Assembly (NCBI RefSeq): GCF_030412915.1
Contig: NZ_JAUHJR010000001.1
Location: 868,001-932,000, forward strand
Direction of reading: 5' to 3'
Source: Nocardioides abyssi
GTDB taxonomy: Bacteria; Actinomycetota; Actinomycetes; Propionibacteriales; Nocardioidaceae
DNA: 64,000 nt
This document shows, one piece after another, positions 15,641 through 25,287 of this stretch. The position numbers were made by a program, and so were the translations under genes. Position 1 is the first letter of the stretch. Each line of letters starts with the position of its first letter. The notes beneath the pieces are model-generated. The model saw only the letters and a list, made by a program, of their open reading frames with translations, had not been told where the DNA came from and did no database searches.

Positions 15641-16714
15641 TCAGCCGCAGAGACCGTTGGCCTCGGCGTCCGCACCGGAGCCGCCGGGCCGGCTGCCGCT
15701 GATCGCGCCGCGGCCCAGGTCGCCGAGCGGCCGGTCGGCGACCACACGCGCCCACAGCTCCTCGGCGTCCTCGGTCAGCCGCACGCGCCCCCAGTCGGGG
15801 TCGTCGCGGGGCGGCTCGACGACCGGTGCCGTGACGAAGCGGATCTTGCCGAGGCGGGCCTTTCGCAGCGACGCGGCGAGGTCCACGATCTCGGAGACGC
15901 CGGCCAGGTCGGGGTCGGTCTGGATCGAGCCGGCGACGGCGCTGGCGAAGGAGAACAGCCGGTCGGGACGGGTCAGCGTCCGGGCGGAGAGCACCTTGGC
16001 GATCATCGACGCGACGAACGCCTGCTGGCGGCGTACCCGGCCCAGGTCGGCGTTGGGCGTCGAGGTGCGCTGCCGCACGTAGGCCAGCGCGTCCTCGCCG
16101 CCGAGCACCTGGGTGCCGGCGTCGAGGTGGATGTCGTGCTCGTCGTCGTCGACCGCCTCGGGGAGGCAGACCTCGACGCCGCCGACCGCGTCGACCATCT
16201 CCTGGAAGCCGCCGAAGTCGACCACCACGTAGCCGTCGACGTAGATCCCGGTCACCGCCTCCAGCTGCGCGACCGCGCACGCCGGGCCCCCGACGGCGAG
16301 CGCCTCGTTCCAGACCGCGTCCTGCTCGCCGGGGACGACCTCGCCGTCCACCTGGCAGTCGGGCCGGTCGACGAGGGTGTCCCGCGGGATCGACATGCCG
16401 TACGCCGCCCGGCGGCCGTCCGCGACGTGCAGCAGCATCGTCACGTCCGCGCCGCCCCCGCCGGACTCGCGGTCGATGCCGCAGCCGTCGCACCCGCGCT
16501 CGTCGGTGCCGAGCACGAGGATGTTGAGCGGGCCGGTGGGCAGCTCCGGCTCCGGCCGCTCCACGCCGGCGTGGCTGATCGGGGCGCCGGCGTCGATGCG
16601 CCGGTCGACGTGGCGGTAGGCCAGCACCACGGCGACGGCGGTCACCAGGGCCAGGCAGAGCTGGGTGACGAGGACGACCCGCCAGACCGTGCGGCGGTGC
16701 GAGCGTCGGTCCAC
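15641..16714 (-). CDS. LytR-CpsA-Psr (LCP) family cell-envelope ligase
   Basis: A 357-residue membrane-anchored protein: cytoplasmic basic N-terminus, one membrane segment at about 13-32, then the extracellular LCP domain starting at NILVLGTDERG (about 66) with SIPRDTLVD and VDFGGFQEMVDAVGGV motifs. LCP enzymes transfer lipid-linked glycopolymers (arabinogalactan, teichoic acid) onto peptidoglycan. A CGIDRESGGGG insertion near 80-90 is less usual. GTG at 16714 places the membrane segment correctly. It is divergent from the Ada-AlkA gene. Confidence 0.88.
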   Translation of the reverse strand: MDRRSHRRTVWRVVLVTQLCLALVTAVAVVLAYRHVDRRIDAGAPISHAGVERPEPELPTGPLNILVLGTDERGCDGCGIDRESGGGGADVTMLLHVADGRRAAYGMSIPRDTLVDRPDCQVDGEVVPGEQDAVWNEALAVGGPACAVAQLEAVTGIYVDGYVVVDFGGFQEMVDAVGGVEVCLPEAVDDDEHDIHLDAGTQVLGGEDALAYVRQRTSTPNADLGRVRRQQAFVASMIAKVLSARTLTRPDRLFSFASAVAGSIQTDPDLAGVSEIVDLAASLRKARLGKIRFVTAPVVEPPRDDPDWGRVRLTEDAEELWARVVADRPLGDLGRGAISGSRPGGSGADAEANGLCG

Positions 16715-16817
16715 CCCGTCATCGTGGCAGGTGGGCCGTCCGGGCGGGGGTGAACGGCGCGGCCGCGGTGTCCGAATCCCGCCAGCCACTCCCTCGGGCG
16801 TGGGGGAGGATGGTCCC

Positions 16818-18341
16818 GTGACGACGACCCGCGAGCGACGGCTGGACCCGGAGTCCTGCTACCGCGCCGTGACGTCGCGCGACCGGCGCTTCGACGGGGT
16901 GTTCTGGACGGCCGTGCGGACCACCGGCATCTACTGCCGGCCCTCCTGCGCGGCCCGCACCCCGGCGTACGGCAACGTCAGCTTCCACCCGAGCGCTGCG
17001 GCCGCCCAGGCGGCCGGCTACCGCGCCTGCAAGCGGTGCCTGCCCGACGCCACCCCCGGCAGCCCCGACTGGGACGTCGCGGCCACCGTCGCCGGCCGCG
17101 CGATGCGGCTCATCGCCGACGGCGTCGTCGACCGCGAGGGCGTCGAGGGGCTGGCCCAGCGCCTCGGCTACACCCCGCGGCACCTCTCGCGCCTCCTGCT
17201 GGCCGAGCTCGGCGCCGGTCCGCTCGCGCTCGCCCGCGCCCGTCGCGCGCAGACCGCCCGGGTGCTCATCGAGACCACCGACCTCGGCTACGCAGACGTG
17301 GCGTTCGCCGCCGGCTTCGCGAGCGTGCGGCAGTTCAACGACACCGTCCGCGAGGTGTACGCCGCGTCCCCGACGCAGCTGCGCGGCCGCCGGGGCGGCC
17401 GGACGGGCGGCGGCACGGTGACGATGCGGCTGGCGGTGCGCACGCCGTTCGCCGGCCGGGCGCTGCTCGACTTCCTGGCCTACCACCTCGTGCCTGGCGT
17501 GGAGGTCGCCGGCGGCGGGTGGTACGCCCGCACCCTCGACCTGCCGCACGGCCCCGGCACGGTGCGCCTGGAGATGGCCGACGAGCCCCAGCCGGGTCGC
17601 ACCGCCTTCGTGACCGCGACCTTCACCCTGCACGACCTGCGCGACACGACCGCCGCCGTCGAGCGGGCCAGGCGGCTGCTCGACGCCGACTGCGACCCGA
17701 CGGCGGTCGCCGCCCACCTCGGCACCGACCCGGTCGTCGGCCCGCTCGTGCGCGCCCGGCCCGGGCTGCGGGTGCCCGGCCAGGTCGACGGCGACGAGAC
17801 GGCGGTCCGCACGGTCGTCGGCCAGCAGGTCAGCGTCACCGGGGCGCGCACCGTGACCGGACGCATCGTCGCCGAGCACGGGCGGCCGGCGGTCACCGAC
17901 GTCCCCGGCCTGACCCACCTCTTCCCCGACGCCGCCACGCTCGCCGAGGTCGACCCGGCCGGGCTGCCCATGCCGCGCGCCCGCGGTCGCGCGCTGGTCG
18001 GGCTCGCCGCGGCGCTGGCCTCCGGCGACGTGGTGCTCGACCGCGGCGCCGACCGTGACGACGTACGCCGCCGGATGCTCGCGCTGCCGGGCATCGGACC
18101 GTGGACGGCCGACTACGTCGCGATGCGCGCCCTGGCCCACCCCGACGTCTTCCTGCCCACCGACATCGGTGTCCGCAACGCCCTGCGCGGGCTCCCGCAC
18201 CTCCCGGACCGCGACGACGGGGCCGTGGCCCGAGCGATCGCGGGTGCCGACGCCTGGCGCCCGTGGCGCTCCTACGCGCTGATGCACCTGTGGAGCACCC
18301 TCATGCCGCCCGTGGCGGCCGACCGACCCGAGGAGACCTGA
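16818..18341 (+). CDS. Ada-AlkA fusion: methyl-responsive activator and 3-methyladenine DNA glycosylase II
   Basis: A 507-residue multidomain repair protein. Residues about 10-78 are an Ada zinc domain with C40, C44, C71 and C74; C40 corresponds to the phosphotriester methyl acceptor of Ada. An AraC-type helix-turn-helix follows (about 95-190), then an AlkA N-terminal domain (about 205-305) and the HhH-GPD glycosylase domain (about 315-500). LPGIGPWTADY is the hairpin and the Asp in PTDIGVRNAL is the probable catalytic residue. The GTG at 16818 suits the Ada domain. ogt follows 2 bases after the stop, so this is an alkylation-repair operon. Confidence 0.92.
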   Translation: MTTTRERRLDPESCYRAVTSRDRRFDGVFWTAVRTTGIYCRPSCAARTPAYGNVSFHPSAAAAQAAGYRACKRCLPDATPGSPDWDVAATVAGRAMRLIADGVVDREGVEGLAQRLGYTPRHLSRLLLAELGAGPLALARARRAQTARVLIETTDLGYADVAFAAGFASVRQFNDTVREVYAASPTQLRGRRGGRTGGGTVTMRLAVRTPFAGRALLDFLAYHLVPGVEVAGGGWYARTLDLPHGPGTVRLEMADEPQPGRTAFVTATFTLHDLRDTTAAVERARRLLDADCDPTAVAAHLGTDPVVGPLVRARPGLRVPGQVDGDETAVRTVVGQQVSVTGARTVTGRIVAEHGRPAVTDVPGLTHLFPDAATLAEVDPAGLPMPRARGRALVGLAAALASGDVVLDRGADRDDVRRRMLALPGIGPWTADYVAMRALAHPDVFLPTDIGVRNALRGLPHLPDRDDGAVARAIAGADAWRPWRSYALMHLWSTLMPPVAADRPEET

Positions 18342-18343
18342 CC

Positions 18344-18817
18344 ATGTGGACCGTCATCGAGAGCCCCGTGGGCGACCTGCGCCTCGTCGTGCACGAGGGT
18401 GCCCTGACCGCGATCGAGTTCGCGCCGTTCGCCGAGCGGCACGTGCTCGGCGAGCGCGACGACACCCACCCGCTGCTGGTCGAGACGGCGCGGCAGCTGG
18501 CGGCGTACTTCGACCGCGACCTGAAGGAGTTCGAGCTGCCGCTCGCGCCGGTCGGCAGCGACTTCCAGCAACGGGTGTGGGCCGAGCTGGGCCGGATCGG
18601 CTACGGCGAGACCGCGTCGTACGGCCAGGTCGCCACGCGGCTCGGCATGACCGCCGCGGCCTCGCGCGCGGTGGGGCTGGCCAACGGGCGCAACCCGATC
18701 CCGATCGTCGTGCCGTGCCACCGGGTGATCGGGGCCAACGGCACGCTCACCGGGTACGCGGGCGGCCTGCCGCGCAAGCAGCTGCTGCTCGAGCTGGAGT
18801 CCGACGCCCTCTTCTGA
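18344..18817 (+). CDS. ogt: Methylated-DNA--protein-cysteine methyltransferase
   Basis: A 157-residue suicide repair protein that removes methyl from O6-methylguanine. The active-site motif PCHRVIG and the downstream GYAGGLPRKQLLLE are intact; the helix-turn-helix YGQVATRLG contacts DNA. It begins 2 bases after the Ada-AlkA stop, so the two probably respond together to methylation damage through the Ada-type activator. Confidence 0.95.
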   Translation: MWTVIESPVGDLRLVVHEGALTAIEFAPFAERHVLGERDDTHPLLVETARQLAAYFDRDLKEFELPLAPVGSDFQQRVWAELGRIGYGETASYGQVATRLGMTAAASRAVGLANGRNPIPIVVPCHRVIGANGTLTGYAGGLPRKQLLLELESDALF

Positions 18818-18871
18818 CCGCCTCGTGCTGCTGGGCGTGCGTCCTGGCGCACGCTGGGCAGCACGAGGCGG
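18818..18871. terminator. Large hairpin between convergent ogt and IclR genes
   Basis: Arms CCGCCTCGTGCTGC and GCAGCACGAGGCGG are perfect 14-bp complements, with a second inner stem GCGTGCG/CGCACGC. It lies immediately after the ogt stop and before the IclR stop, so it can end transcription from both sides. There is no T tract. Confidence 0.7.
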
Positions 18872-18877
18872 GGCTAG

Positions 18878-19600
18878 TCACTCCGCGGCGGCGCGGCGCA
18901 GCGACTCCGAGAGCCGCTCGGCCGCGGCGAGCACCGCGGGCGCGTGCATCCGGCCGGGCTGGCGGGAGAGCCGCTCGAGCGGCCCGGAGACCGACACGGC
19001 GGCGATGACCTTGCCGCCGGGGGAGCGGACCGGGGCGGAGACCGAGGCCACGCCCTGCTCGCGCTCGCCGACCGACTGGGCCCAGCCGCGGCGGCGGATG
19101 CCGGAGAGGGCGGCGGCGGAGAAGGCGGAGTTCTGCAGGCCGCGGTGCATGCGCTCGGGGTCCTCCCAGGCGAGCAGCACCTGGGCGGCGGAGCCGGCGC
19201 GCATCGTCAGCTGGGAGCCGACCGGGATGGTGTCGCGCAGGCCGGAGGGGCGCTCCGCGGCGGCGACGCAGACGCGGTGCTCGCCCTGGCGGCGCCACAG
19301 CTGGGCGGACTCGCCGGTGATGTCGCGCAGCCGGGCCAGGACGGGGCCGGCGGTGGCGAGCAGGCGGTCCTCGCCTGCGGCGGCGGAGAGCTCGGCGAGC
19401 CGCGGGCCGAGGACGAAGCGGCCCTGCATGTCGCGGGCCACCAGCCGGTGGTGCTCGAGGGCGACGGCGAGCCGGTGCGCGGTGGGGCGGGCCAGGCCGG
19501 TGCCGGCGACGAGACCGGCCAGCGTGGCCGGGCCGGACTCGAGGGCGGTGAGCACGAGTGCGGCCTTGTCGAGCACGCCGACTCCGCTGGTGGTGTCCAT
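18878..19600 (-). CDS. ndgR: IclR-family regulator divergent from leuCD (NdgR/LtbR type)
   Basis: A 240-residue IclR-type protein: winged helix at about 8-65 ([22 protein letters not shown]) and an IclR effector domain from about 80. Size and position, divergent from leuCD, match NdgR of Streptomyces and LtbR of Corynebacterium, which control leucine and other amino-acid genes. The shared gap of about 95 bp contains the GCATC-ATGG-GATGC palindrome. Orthology is inferred from genomic context. Confidence 0.85.
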   Translation of the reverse strand: MDTTSGVGVLDKAALVLTALESGPATLAGLVAGTGLARPTAHRLAVALEHHRLVARDMQGRFVLGPRLAELSAAAGEDRLLATAGPVLARLRDITGESAQLWRRQGEHRVCVAAAERPSGLRDTIPVGSQLTMRAGSAAQVLLAWEDPERMHRGLQNSAFSAAALSGIRRRGWAQSVGEREQGVASVSAPVRSPGGKVIAAVSVSGPLERLSRQPGRMHAPAVLAAAERLSESLRRAAAE

Positions 19601-19619
19601 ATGGCAATACTGCCGTCTC

Positions 19620-19633
19620 GCATCATGGGATGC
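19620..19633. promoter_or_regulatory. Palindrome in the IclR/leuC divergent gap
   Basis: GCATC-ATGG-GATGC, a perfect 5-bp inverted repeat midway between the two start codons. It is a candidate operator for the IclR protein or leucine control. I cannot match it to a published motif with certainty. Confidence 0.4.
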
Positions 19634-19696
19634 AAGCGTCTACAGTGGGTCCCGCACCGAGAAGTACGTCACGAGCACGTCACGAGGGAGACAACC

Positions 19697-21121
19697 ATGG
19701 GTCGGACGCTGTCCGAGAAGGTCTGGGACGAGCACGTCGTCCGCTCGACGCCGGGAGAGCCGGACCTGCTCTACATCGACCTCCACCTCATCCACGAGGT
19801 GACCTCGCCGCAGGCCTTCGACGGCCTCCGGCTCGCCGGGCGCCAGGTCCGCCGGCCCGACCTGACCCTCGCCACCGAGGACCACAACGTCCCGACGCTG
19901 GACTGGGACAAGCCGATCGCCGACCCGGTCTCGCGGACCCAGGTCGAGACGCTGCGGCGCAACGCCGAGGAGTTCGGCGTCCGCCTGCACCCGCTCGGCG
20001 ACCTGGACCAGGGCATCGTCCACGTCGTCGGCCCGCAGCTGGGCCTGACCCAGCCGGGCATGACGATCGTGTGCGGCGACAGCCACACCAGCACCCACGG
20101 CGCCTTCGGGGCGATCGCCTTCGGCATCGGCACCTCCGAGGTCGAGCACGTGCTCGCGACCCAGACGCTGATGCAGGCCAAGCCCAAGACCATGGCCGTC
20201 ACCGTCACCGGCAGCCTGCCCGACGGCGTCACCGCCAAGGACCTGGTGCTCAACCTGATCGCCCACACCGGCACCGGTGGCGGCCAGGGCTACATCGTGG
20301 AGTACCGCGGCCAGGCCATCGAGGAGCTCTCGATCGAAGGCCGGATGACGGTCTGCAACATGAGCATCGAGTGGGGCGCCAAGGCCGGCATGATCGCGCC
20401 GGACCAGAAGACCTTCGACTACATCCAGGGCCGCCCCGAGGCGCCGACGGGCGCCGACTGGGACGCCGCCGTCGAGCACTGGACCAGCCTGCGCACCGAC
20501 GACGACGCGGTCTTCGACAAGGAGATCGTGCTCGACGCCAGCACGATGACCCCGTTCGTCACCTGGGGCACCAACCCCGGCCAGGGCGTGCCACTGGGCG
20601 CCTCGGTCCCCGCGCCGGAGGACTTCGAGGACGTCAGCGACCAGGTCGCGGCGCAGAAGGCCCTGGAGTACATGGGTCTCGAGGCCGGCACCCCCATGCG
20701 CGAGGTCAAGGTCGACACCGTCTTCGTCGGCTCCTGCACCAACGGCCGCATCGAGGACCTCCGCCTCGCCGCCGACATCATCAAGGGCCACCACGTGGCC
20801 GCCGACACCCGGCTGCTCGTCGTCCCCGGCTCGGTCCGGGTGCGCCTGCAGGCCGAGGAGGAGGGCCTCGACGTGGTCTTCAAGGAGGCGGGCGCCGAGT
20901 GGCGCGGCGCCGGCTGCTCGATGTGCCTGGGCATGAACCCCGACACCCTCCAGCCCGGCGAGCGCAGCGCCTCGACCTCCAACCGCAACTTCGAGGGGCG
21001 CCAGGGCAAGGGCGGCCGCACGCACCTGGTCTCGATCCCGGTCGCCGCCGCCACCGCCGTGCGCGGCACCCTCTCCTCGCCGTCCGACCTCGAACCCGTC
21101 GCCGCGCCGGCGACCGTCTGA
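19697..21121 (+). CDS. leuC: 3-isopropylmalate dehydratase large subunit
   Basis: A 474-residue aconitase-fold subunit of the leucine pathway, isomerising 2- to 3-isopropylmalate with LeuD. The [4Fe-4S] ligands lie in GSCTNGR and [21 protein letters not shown] is the family substrate motif. ATG at 19697 follows GAGGGAG at 7-13 bases. leuD starts 17 bases after the stop. Confidence 0.97.
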   Translation: MGRTLSEKVWDEHVVRSTPGEPDLLYIDLHLIHEVTSPQAFDGLRLAGRQVRRPDLTLATEDHNVPTLDWDKPIADPVSRTQVETLRRNAEEFGVRLHPLGDLDQGIVHVVGPQLGLTQPGMTIVCGDSHTSTHGAFGAIAFGIGTSEVEHVLATQTLMQAKPKTMAVTVTGSLPDGVTAKDLVLNLIAHTGTGGGQGYIVEYRGQAIEELSIEGRMTVCNMSIEWGAKAGMIAPDQKTFDYIQGRPEAPTGADWDAAVEHWTSLRTDDDAVFDKEIVLDASTMTPFVTWGTNPGQGVPLGASVPAPEDFEDVSDQVAAQKALEYMGLEAGTPMREVKVDTVFVGSCTNGRIEDLRLAADIIKGHHVAADTRLLVVPGSVRVRLQAEEEGLDVVFKEAGAEWRGAGCSMCLGMNPDTLQPGERSASTSNRNFEGRQGKGGRTHLVSIPVAAATAVRGTLSSPSDLEPVAAPATV

Positions 21122-21138
21122 ACCGGAGCCTGAAGACC

Positions 21139-21744
21139 ATGGAGAAGTTCACGACCCACACCGGCGTCGGCGTGCCCCTGCGCCGCAGCAACGTCGACAC
21201 CGACCAGATCATCCCGGCCGTCTACCTCAAGCGGGTGACGCGCACCGGCTTCGAGGACGGTCTGTTCGCCGCCTGGCGCAACGACCCGGCGTTCGTGCTC
21301 AACAACCCGGCGTACGCCGCCGGCTCGGTGCTCGTCGCCGGACCGGACTTCGGCACCGGCTCGTCGCGCGAGCACGCCGTCTGGGCGCTGCAGAACTACG
21401 GCTTCAAGGCCGTCATCTCCCCGCGCTTCGCCGACATCTTCCGGGGCAACTCCGGCAAGGCCGGGCTGCTCGCCGCGCAGGTCGACGAGAAGGTCGTCCA
21501 GCGCATCTGGGACCTGCTGGAGTCGCAGCCGGGCGCCGAGGTGACCGTCGACCTCGAGACCCGCACCGTGCGGGCCGGCGAGGGCGTGGACGCGATCGAG
21601 GACTCCTTCGACATCGACGACTACACCCGCTGGCGGCTGCTCGAGGGGCTCGACGACATCGGCATCACGCTCGGCCACGACGCCGACATCGCCACCTACG
21701 AGGCCTCGCGCCCGCGCTGGAAGCCGGTCACCCAGCACGCCTGA
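21139..21744 (+). CDS. leuD: 3-isopropylmalate dehydratase small subunit
   Basis: A 201-residue partner of LeuC with the family motifs [24 protein letters not shown] and [15 protein letters not shown]. Ordinary length and composition. Co-transcribed with leuC; the next gene (HU) has its own promoter directly after the stop. Confidence 0.97.
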   Translation: MEKFTTHTGVGVPLRRSNVDTDQIIPAVYLKRVTRTGFEDGLFAAWRNDPAFVLNNPAYAAGSVLVAGPDFGTGSSREHAVWALQNYGFKAVISPRFADIFRGNSGKAGLLAAQVDEKVVQRIWDLLESQPGAEVTVDLETRTVRAGEGVDAIEDSFDIDDYTRWRLLEGLDDIGITLGHDADIATYEASRPRWKPVTQHA

Positions 21745-21748
21745 ACCG

Positions 21749-21777
21749 TTGTGAGCGGGGCCACTTGTCCCTAGCGT
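21749..21777 (+). promoter_or_regulatory. Promoter of the HU gene
   Basis: TTGTGA at 21749-21754, a 17-bp spacer and TAGCGT at 21772-21777: a good housekeeping-sigma promoter, giving a 5' leader of about 50 bases before the HU start. Confidence 0.7.
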
Positions 21778-21835
21778 GCGTCCTCGAGGGTCGAGCACGA
21801 GCTCGGCGTCCTGGGTCCGTCCGAAGGGAAGCCAG

Positions 21836-22633
21836 ATGAACAAGTCCGAGCTCATCGACACGCTCGCCGAGCGGTTCGACGGGAACAGGAAGGCCGCCGC
21901 GCACGCGCTCGAGTCGGTCGTCGACACGATCACCCGCGAGGTCGCGAAGGGCAACAAGGTCGCGATCACGGGCTTCGGCTCGTTCGAGAAGCGGATCCGC
22001 GAGGCGCGCTGGGTGCGCAACCCGGCGACCGGCGAGCGCGTGCAGGCGAAAAAGACGGCCGTGCCGCGCTTCAAGGCCGGCTCCCAGCTCAAGGACGTCG
22101 TCTCGGGTGCCACCAAGCTGCCCAAGCTCACCGTCGCCGCCTCCGCCGGTGCGGCCCGCGCCGCTGCGGGGGCGGCGCTGAAGGCGGCGCCGGGTGGGGG
22201 CGGCAAGGCGGCCTCGAAGCCCGCCTCGAAGTCTGCCTCGAAGTCGGCCTCCAAGGCGGCCTCGAAGCCGACGGCGAAGTCCGCTGCCGCTGCGACGGCC
22301 ACGACGTCGGCCTCGACCTCGGCCAGCAGCACCAGGGCCGCCGCGAAGAAGTCGCCGGCGACCAAGGCGGCCCCGGCGAAGACGTCCTCGGCGAAGAAGT
22401 CTCCGGCCAAGAAGTCTCCGGCCAAGAAGGCTCCGGCGACGGCGGCAAAGAAGTCGGCGACCACGAAGGCGGCGGCTAAGAAGTCGGCGACCACGAAGAC
22501 GGCGGACGCCACGACCGCCGCCAAGAAGTCGACCGCCACGAAGTCGACCGCCACGAAGGCGACGGCGACGAAGGCACCGGCCAAGAAGTCGCCGGCCAAG
22601 AAGTCGACCGCGAAGAAGTCCGCCAGCAGCTGA
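21836..22633 (+). CDS. hup: HU-family nucleoid protein with long Lys/Ala-rich tail
   Basis: A 265-residue DNA-binding protein. Residues 1-90 are canonical HU ([14 protein letters not shown]..., [32 protein letters not shown]). The remaining roughly 170 residues are a low-complexity Ala/Lys/Ser/Thr/Pro tail made of variants of KKSPAKK, KKSATTK and SKSASK, resembling eukaryotic H1 and the HupB/HupS tails of mycobacteria and Streptomyces. The tail probably binds DNA non-specifically and is a target of acetylation or phosphorylation in relatives. It is longer than in HupB of M. tuberculosis. GAAGGGAAG precedes the ATG. Confidence 0.95.
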   Translation: MNKSELIDTLAERFDGNRKAAAHALESVVDTITREVAKGNKVAITGFGSFEKRIREARWVRNPATGERVQAKKTAVPRFKAGSQLKDVVSGATKLPKLTVAASAGAARAAAGAALKAAPGGGGKAASKPASKSASKSASKAASKPTAKSAAAATATTSASTSASSTRAAAKKSPATKAAPAKTSSAKKSPAKKSPAKKAPATAAKKSATTKAAAKKSATTKTADATTAAKKSTATKSTATKATATKAPAKKSPAKKSTAKKSASS

Positions 22634-22641
22634 CGGTCGGC

Positions 22642-23298
22642 TCAGGCCAGGCCGAGCTCCTGCGCGAGCGGCGCCGTCCTCGGGCCCAGCCCGAGGACGG
22701 CGGCCGCCCGCAGGTCGTCGAGGTCGTCGACGTCGCGCCGCAGGGTCGGCAGCTCGCCGGCCACCTCGAGCGCCCCGGCGGCCAGGTGGGCCGCGCGCGA
22801 CCCGCCGCCGAAGCGCGGGTCGAATTCCGCGTGCGGCGCGGTGTAGAGCGTGGTGCCCACCCCGTCGGCGTCGGCCACGAACGACGGGCCGCCGGGCACC
22901 AGCGAGCCGAGCGCCGCGTCGAGGTCCGCGGCACGCAGGGCGGGCAGGTCGGCGCACAGGGCGACCGGCTCGAGCTCCGGCCACCGCCGGTGTGCCTCGC
23001 GGGCCGCCTGTCGCAGCGCGGCGTTCAGGTCGTTGGTGTCGCCGTCCGGCACAGCGGCGCACCCCAGTGCGGTGAGGCGGGCGGCGAAGCCCGCGTCGTC
23101 GGTCGCGACGAGCACCGCGCCGACCGACCGCGCGGCCAGGCAGGCCGCGGCGGTGTCGAGCGCGAACGCTGCCGCCAGGCGCCGCCGCTGCTCGTCGCCG
23201 AGGCCGCCGAGGCGCGACTTGCCGAAGGCGGGCGGCTTCACCGGCACGACCACGGCGAAGCGGGTGGGGGAGCCGTTCCCGGGAGGCTGCGCAGACAT
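22642..23298 (-). CDS. fbiD: Phosphoenolpyruvate/2-phospholactate guanylyltransferase (FbiD/CofC)
   Basis: A 218-residue nucleotidyltransferase of coenzyme F420 side-chain synthesis. It activates PEP (in actinobacteria) or 2-phospholactate with GTP. The N-terminal [19 protein letters not shown] is the CofC signature, and [18 protein letters not shown] carries the metal-binding Asp. This implies that the organism makes F420; no other fbi gene is in the window. It is convergent with HU (8-base gap) and divergent from plsC. Confidence 0.9.
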   Translation of the reverse strand: MSAQPPGNGSPTRFAVVVPVKPPAFGKSRLGGLGDEQRRRLAAAFALDTAAACLAARSVGAVLVATDDAGFAARLTALGCAAVPDGDTNDLNAALRQAAREAHRRWPELEPVALCADLPALRAADLDAALGSLVPGGPSFVADADGVGTTLYTAPHAEFDPRFGGGSRAAHLAAGALEVAGELPTLRRDVDDLDDLRAAAVLGLGPRTAPLAQELGLA

Positions 23299-23335
23299 CC
23301 CTCCGATCCTCTCAGGCCCGGTCGGTGCGGGCGAG

Positions 23336-23341
23336 TAGCCT
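23336..23341 (+). promoter_or_regulatory. -10 box of plsC (leaderless)
   Basis: TAGCCT followed by 7 bases and then GTG at 23349. This supports the GTG at 23349 over the in-frame GTG at 23325. Confidence 0.55.
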
Positions 23342-23348
23342 GCCCGTC

Positions 23349-24128
23349 GTGACGGTCCGCAAGCTGCAGCAGAAGCGAGGCTGGGCGTGGAACATCGCGG
23401 TCGCGATCGTGAAGCCCACGCTCCTCGCCACGACCCGCCACGAGTGGGACGGCGGGGAGCGGATCCCCGAGCGCGGCGGCTGCATCGTGGTCCTCAACCA
23501 CATCTCCCACGTCGACCCGCTCACCGCGGCGCACATCGTCTACGACCACGGCCGGATCCCGCGCTACCTCGCCAAGTCCGGCCTGTTCCGCAACAAGGCG
23601 CTCGGCTTCTTCCTCACCGCCGCCGGCCAGATCCCCGTGGAGCGGCTGACCCGCAACGCGGTCGGGGCGTACGACGCTGCCGTGGCCGCGGTGCGCGCCG
23701 GGGAGTGCGTGGTCGTCTACCCGGAGGGCACGATCACCCGCGACCCCGACCTCTGGCCGATGACGGGGAAGTCGGGAGCCGCGCGGATCGCGCTGGAGAC
23801 CGGATGTCCCGTGATCCCGGTGGGCCAGTGGGGCGCGCAGGAGCTGCTGGCGCCGTACGCGAAGAAGCCCGACCTGTTCCCCCGCAAGCTGGTGCGGATG
23901 AAGGTCGGTGACCCGGTCGACCTCGCCGACCTGCTGACCCGCCCGCGGAGCCCGGAGGTCGTCCAGGAGGCGACCGACCGGATCATGGCGGCGATCACCA
24001 CGCTGGTTGAGGACGTCCGCGGCGGCACCGCTCCCGCGGAGCGCTACGACATGCGCAAGCACGGGGTCCGGCCGACCGGCGACCCCCGCCACGAGACGCG
24101 TCACGAGATCGGTGAGGACCCCGCATGA
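23349..24128 (+). CDS. plsC: 1-acyl-glycerol-3-phosphate acyltransferase (PlsC family)
   Basis: A 259-residue membrane-associated acyltransferase making phosphatidic acid. The catalytic HX4D is NHISHVD (H51, D56) and the phosphate-binding motif is YPEGTIT (125-128). I use GTG 23349, 7 bases after a -10 box; an in-frame GTG at 23325 would add 8 residues. The stop overlaps the gpsA ATG, so glycerophospholipid synthesis genes are paired. Confidence 0.9.
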   Translation: MTVRKLQQKRGWAWNIAVAIVKPTLLATTRHEWDGGERIPERGGCIVVLNHISHVDPLTAAHIVYDHGRIPRYLAKSGLFRNKALGFFLTAAGQIPVERLTRNAVGAYDAAVAAVRAGECVVVYPEGTITRDPDLWPMTGKSGAARIALETGCPVIPVGQWGAQELLAPYAKKPDLFPRKLVRMKVGDPVDLADLLTRPRSPEVVQEATDRIMAAITTLVEDVRGGTAPAERYDMRKHGVRPTGDPRHETRHEIGEDPA

Positions 24129-25144
24129 GCACACCCCCCAGCGGCCGCAAGGTCGCCGTCTTCAGCGCCGGGTCGTGGGGCACGGCGTTCTCCATCGTGC
24201 TCGCGGACGCCGGCAACGACGTGACCTTGTGGGCGCGCCGGCCGGAGGTGGCCGAGGCGATCGTGGAGCGGCGGGAGAACCCCGACTACCTTCCGGGCGT
24301 CGAGCTGCCGCCGGCGGTGACCGCGACCGCCGACGTGGAGCAGGCGCTGCACGGCGCGGACCTGGTCGTGCTGGCCACCCCGAGCCAGTCGCTGCGGGAG
24401 AACCTCACCGCGTGGGCGCCGTACATCGAGCGCGACGCGGTGCTCGTCTCGCTCATGAAAGGCGTGGAGCTCGGCACGCTGGACCGGATGAGCGAGGTCA
24501 TCGGCCAGGTGACCGGAGCCGGCCCCGAGCGGATCGCCGTCATCAGCGGCCCCAACCTCGCCAAGGAGATCGCCCGCCGCGAGCCGGCCGCCTCCGTGGT
24601 CGCCTGCGAGGACGAGGCGGTCGCGCAGATGCTGCAGCAGCGCTGCCACAGCGCGGCGTTCCGGCCCTACACCAGCACCGACGTGCTGGGGTGCGAGCTC
24701 GGCGGCGCCTACAAGAACGTCGTGGCGCTGTCGGTCGGCATGGCGGTCGGCCTCGGCTTCGGCGACAACACCACCGCCTCCGTCATCACCCGCGGGCTGG
24801 CCGAGACCGCCCGGCTGGCGATGAAGCTCGGCGCCAACCCGCTGACCCTGATGGGCCTCGCCGGCCTCGGGGACCTCGTCGCCACCTGCTCCTCGCCGCT
24901 CTCGCGCAACCGCACGTTCGGCGAGCGGCTGGGGCAGGGGATGAGCACCGAGGAGATCTACGCCTCCACCAAGCAGGTCGCCGAGGGCGCCAAGTCCTGC
25001 TCGTCGCTGCTGGCCCTCGCCGGCCGCACCGGCGTCGACGCCCCCATCGCCGAGCACGTCGACGCCGTCGTCGCAGGCCGGATGACCGCGAAGCAGATGA
25101 TGGAGTCGTTCATCGCCCGCGACACCAAGTCCGAGATCTACTGA
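24125..25144 (+). CDS. gpsA: NAD(P)-dependent glycerol-3-phosphate dehydrogenase
   Basis: A 339-residue enzyme reducing dihydroxyacetone phosphate to sn-glycerol-3-phosphate. It has the N-terminal Rossmann [10 protein letters not shown], the [10 protein letters not shown] motif, catalytic lysine in [11 protein letters not shown], and [14 protein letters not shown]. The ATG overlaps the plsC stop (ATGA), tying its product directly to phospholipid acylation. Confidence 0.96.
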   Translation: MSTPPSGRKVAVFSAGSWGTAFSIVLADAGNDVTLWARRPEVAEAIVERRENPDYLPGVELPPAVTATADVEQALHGADLVVLATPSQSLRENLTAWAPYIERDAVLVSLMKGVELGTLDRMSEVIGQVTGAGPERIAVISGPNLAKEIARREPAASVVACEDEAVAQMLQQRCHSAAFRPYTSTDVLGCELGGAYKNVVALSVGMAVGLGFGDNTTASVITRGLAETARLAMKLGANPLTLMGLAGLGDLVATCSSPLSRNRTFGERLGQGMSTEEIYASTKQVAEGAKSCSSLLALAGRTGVDAPIAEHVDAVVAGRMTAKQMMESFIARDTKSEIY

Positions 25145-25157
25145 CCGCCGACCGACC

Positions 25158-25190
25158 CTCCGCTGGTTGAGCGTGTCGAAACCCGGTGAG
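25158..25190 (+). repeat. Dispersed repeat, short unit
   Basis: CTCCGCTGGTTGAGCGTGTC followed by GAAACCCGGTGAG: the same two ends as the units near 11 kb with the middle deleted. Located between convergent gpsA and the trans-sulfuration gene. Confidence 0.8.
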
Positions 25191-25229
25191 AGACGCAGGG
25201 CGGTGCGCACCTCACCGAGTCTCGTTCGG

Positions 25230-25272
25230 CCTCCGGCTGGTTGAGGAGGCGCGCCAGCGCCGTCTCGAAACC
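25230..25272 (+). repeat. Dispersed repeat, long unit
   Basis: Core GGCTGGTTGAGGAGGCGCGC, a semi-palindromic GCGCGCCAGCGC centre and GTCTCGAAACCC end. Tandem with the short unit at 25158-25190. Confidence 0.85.
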
Positions 25273-25287
25273 CGCCGGAATGCCGCG

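Noticed and set aside
22194-22630. CRISPR-like or satellite repeat in the HU gene
   Set aside because: Short, imperfect and in frame; it encodes the Lys/Ala tail.
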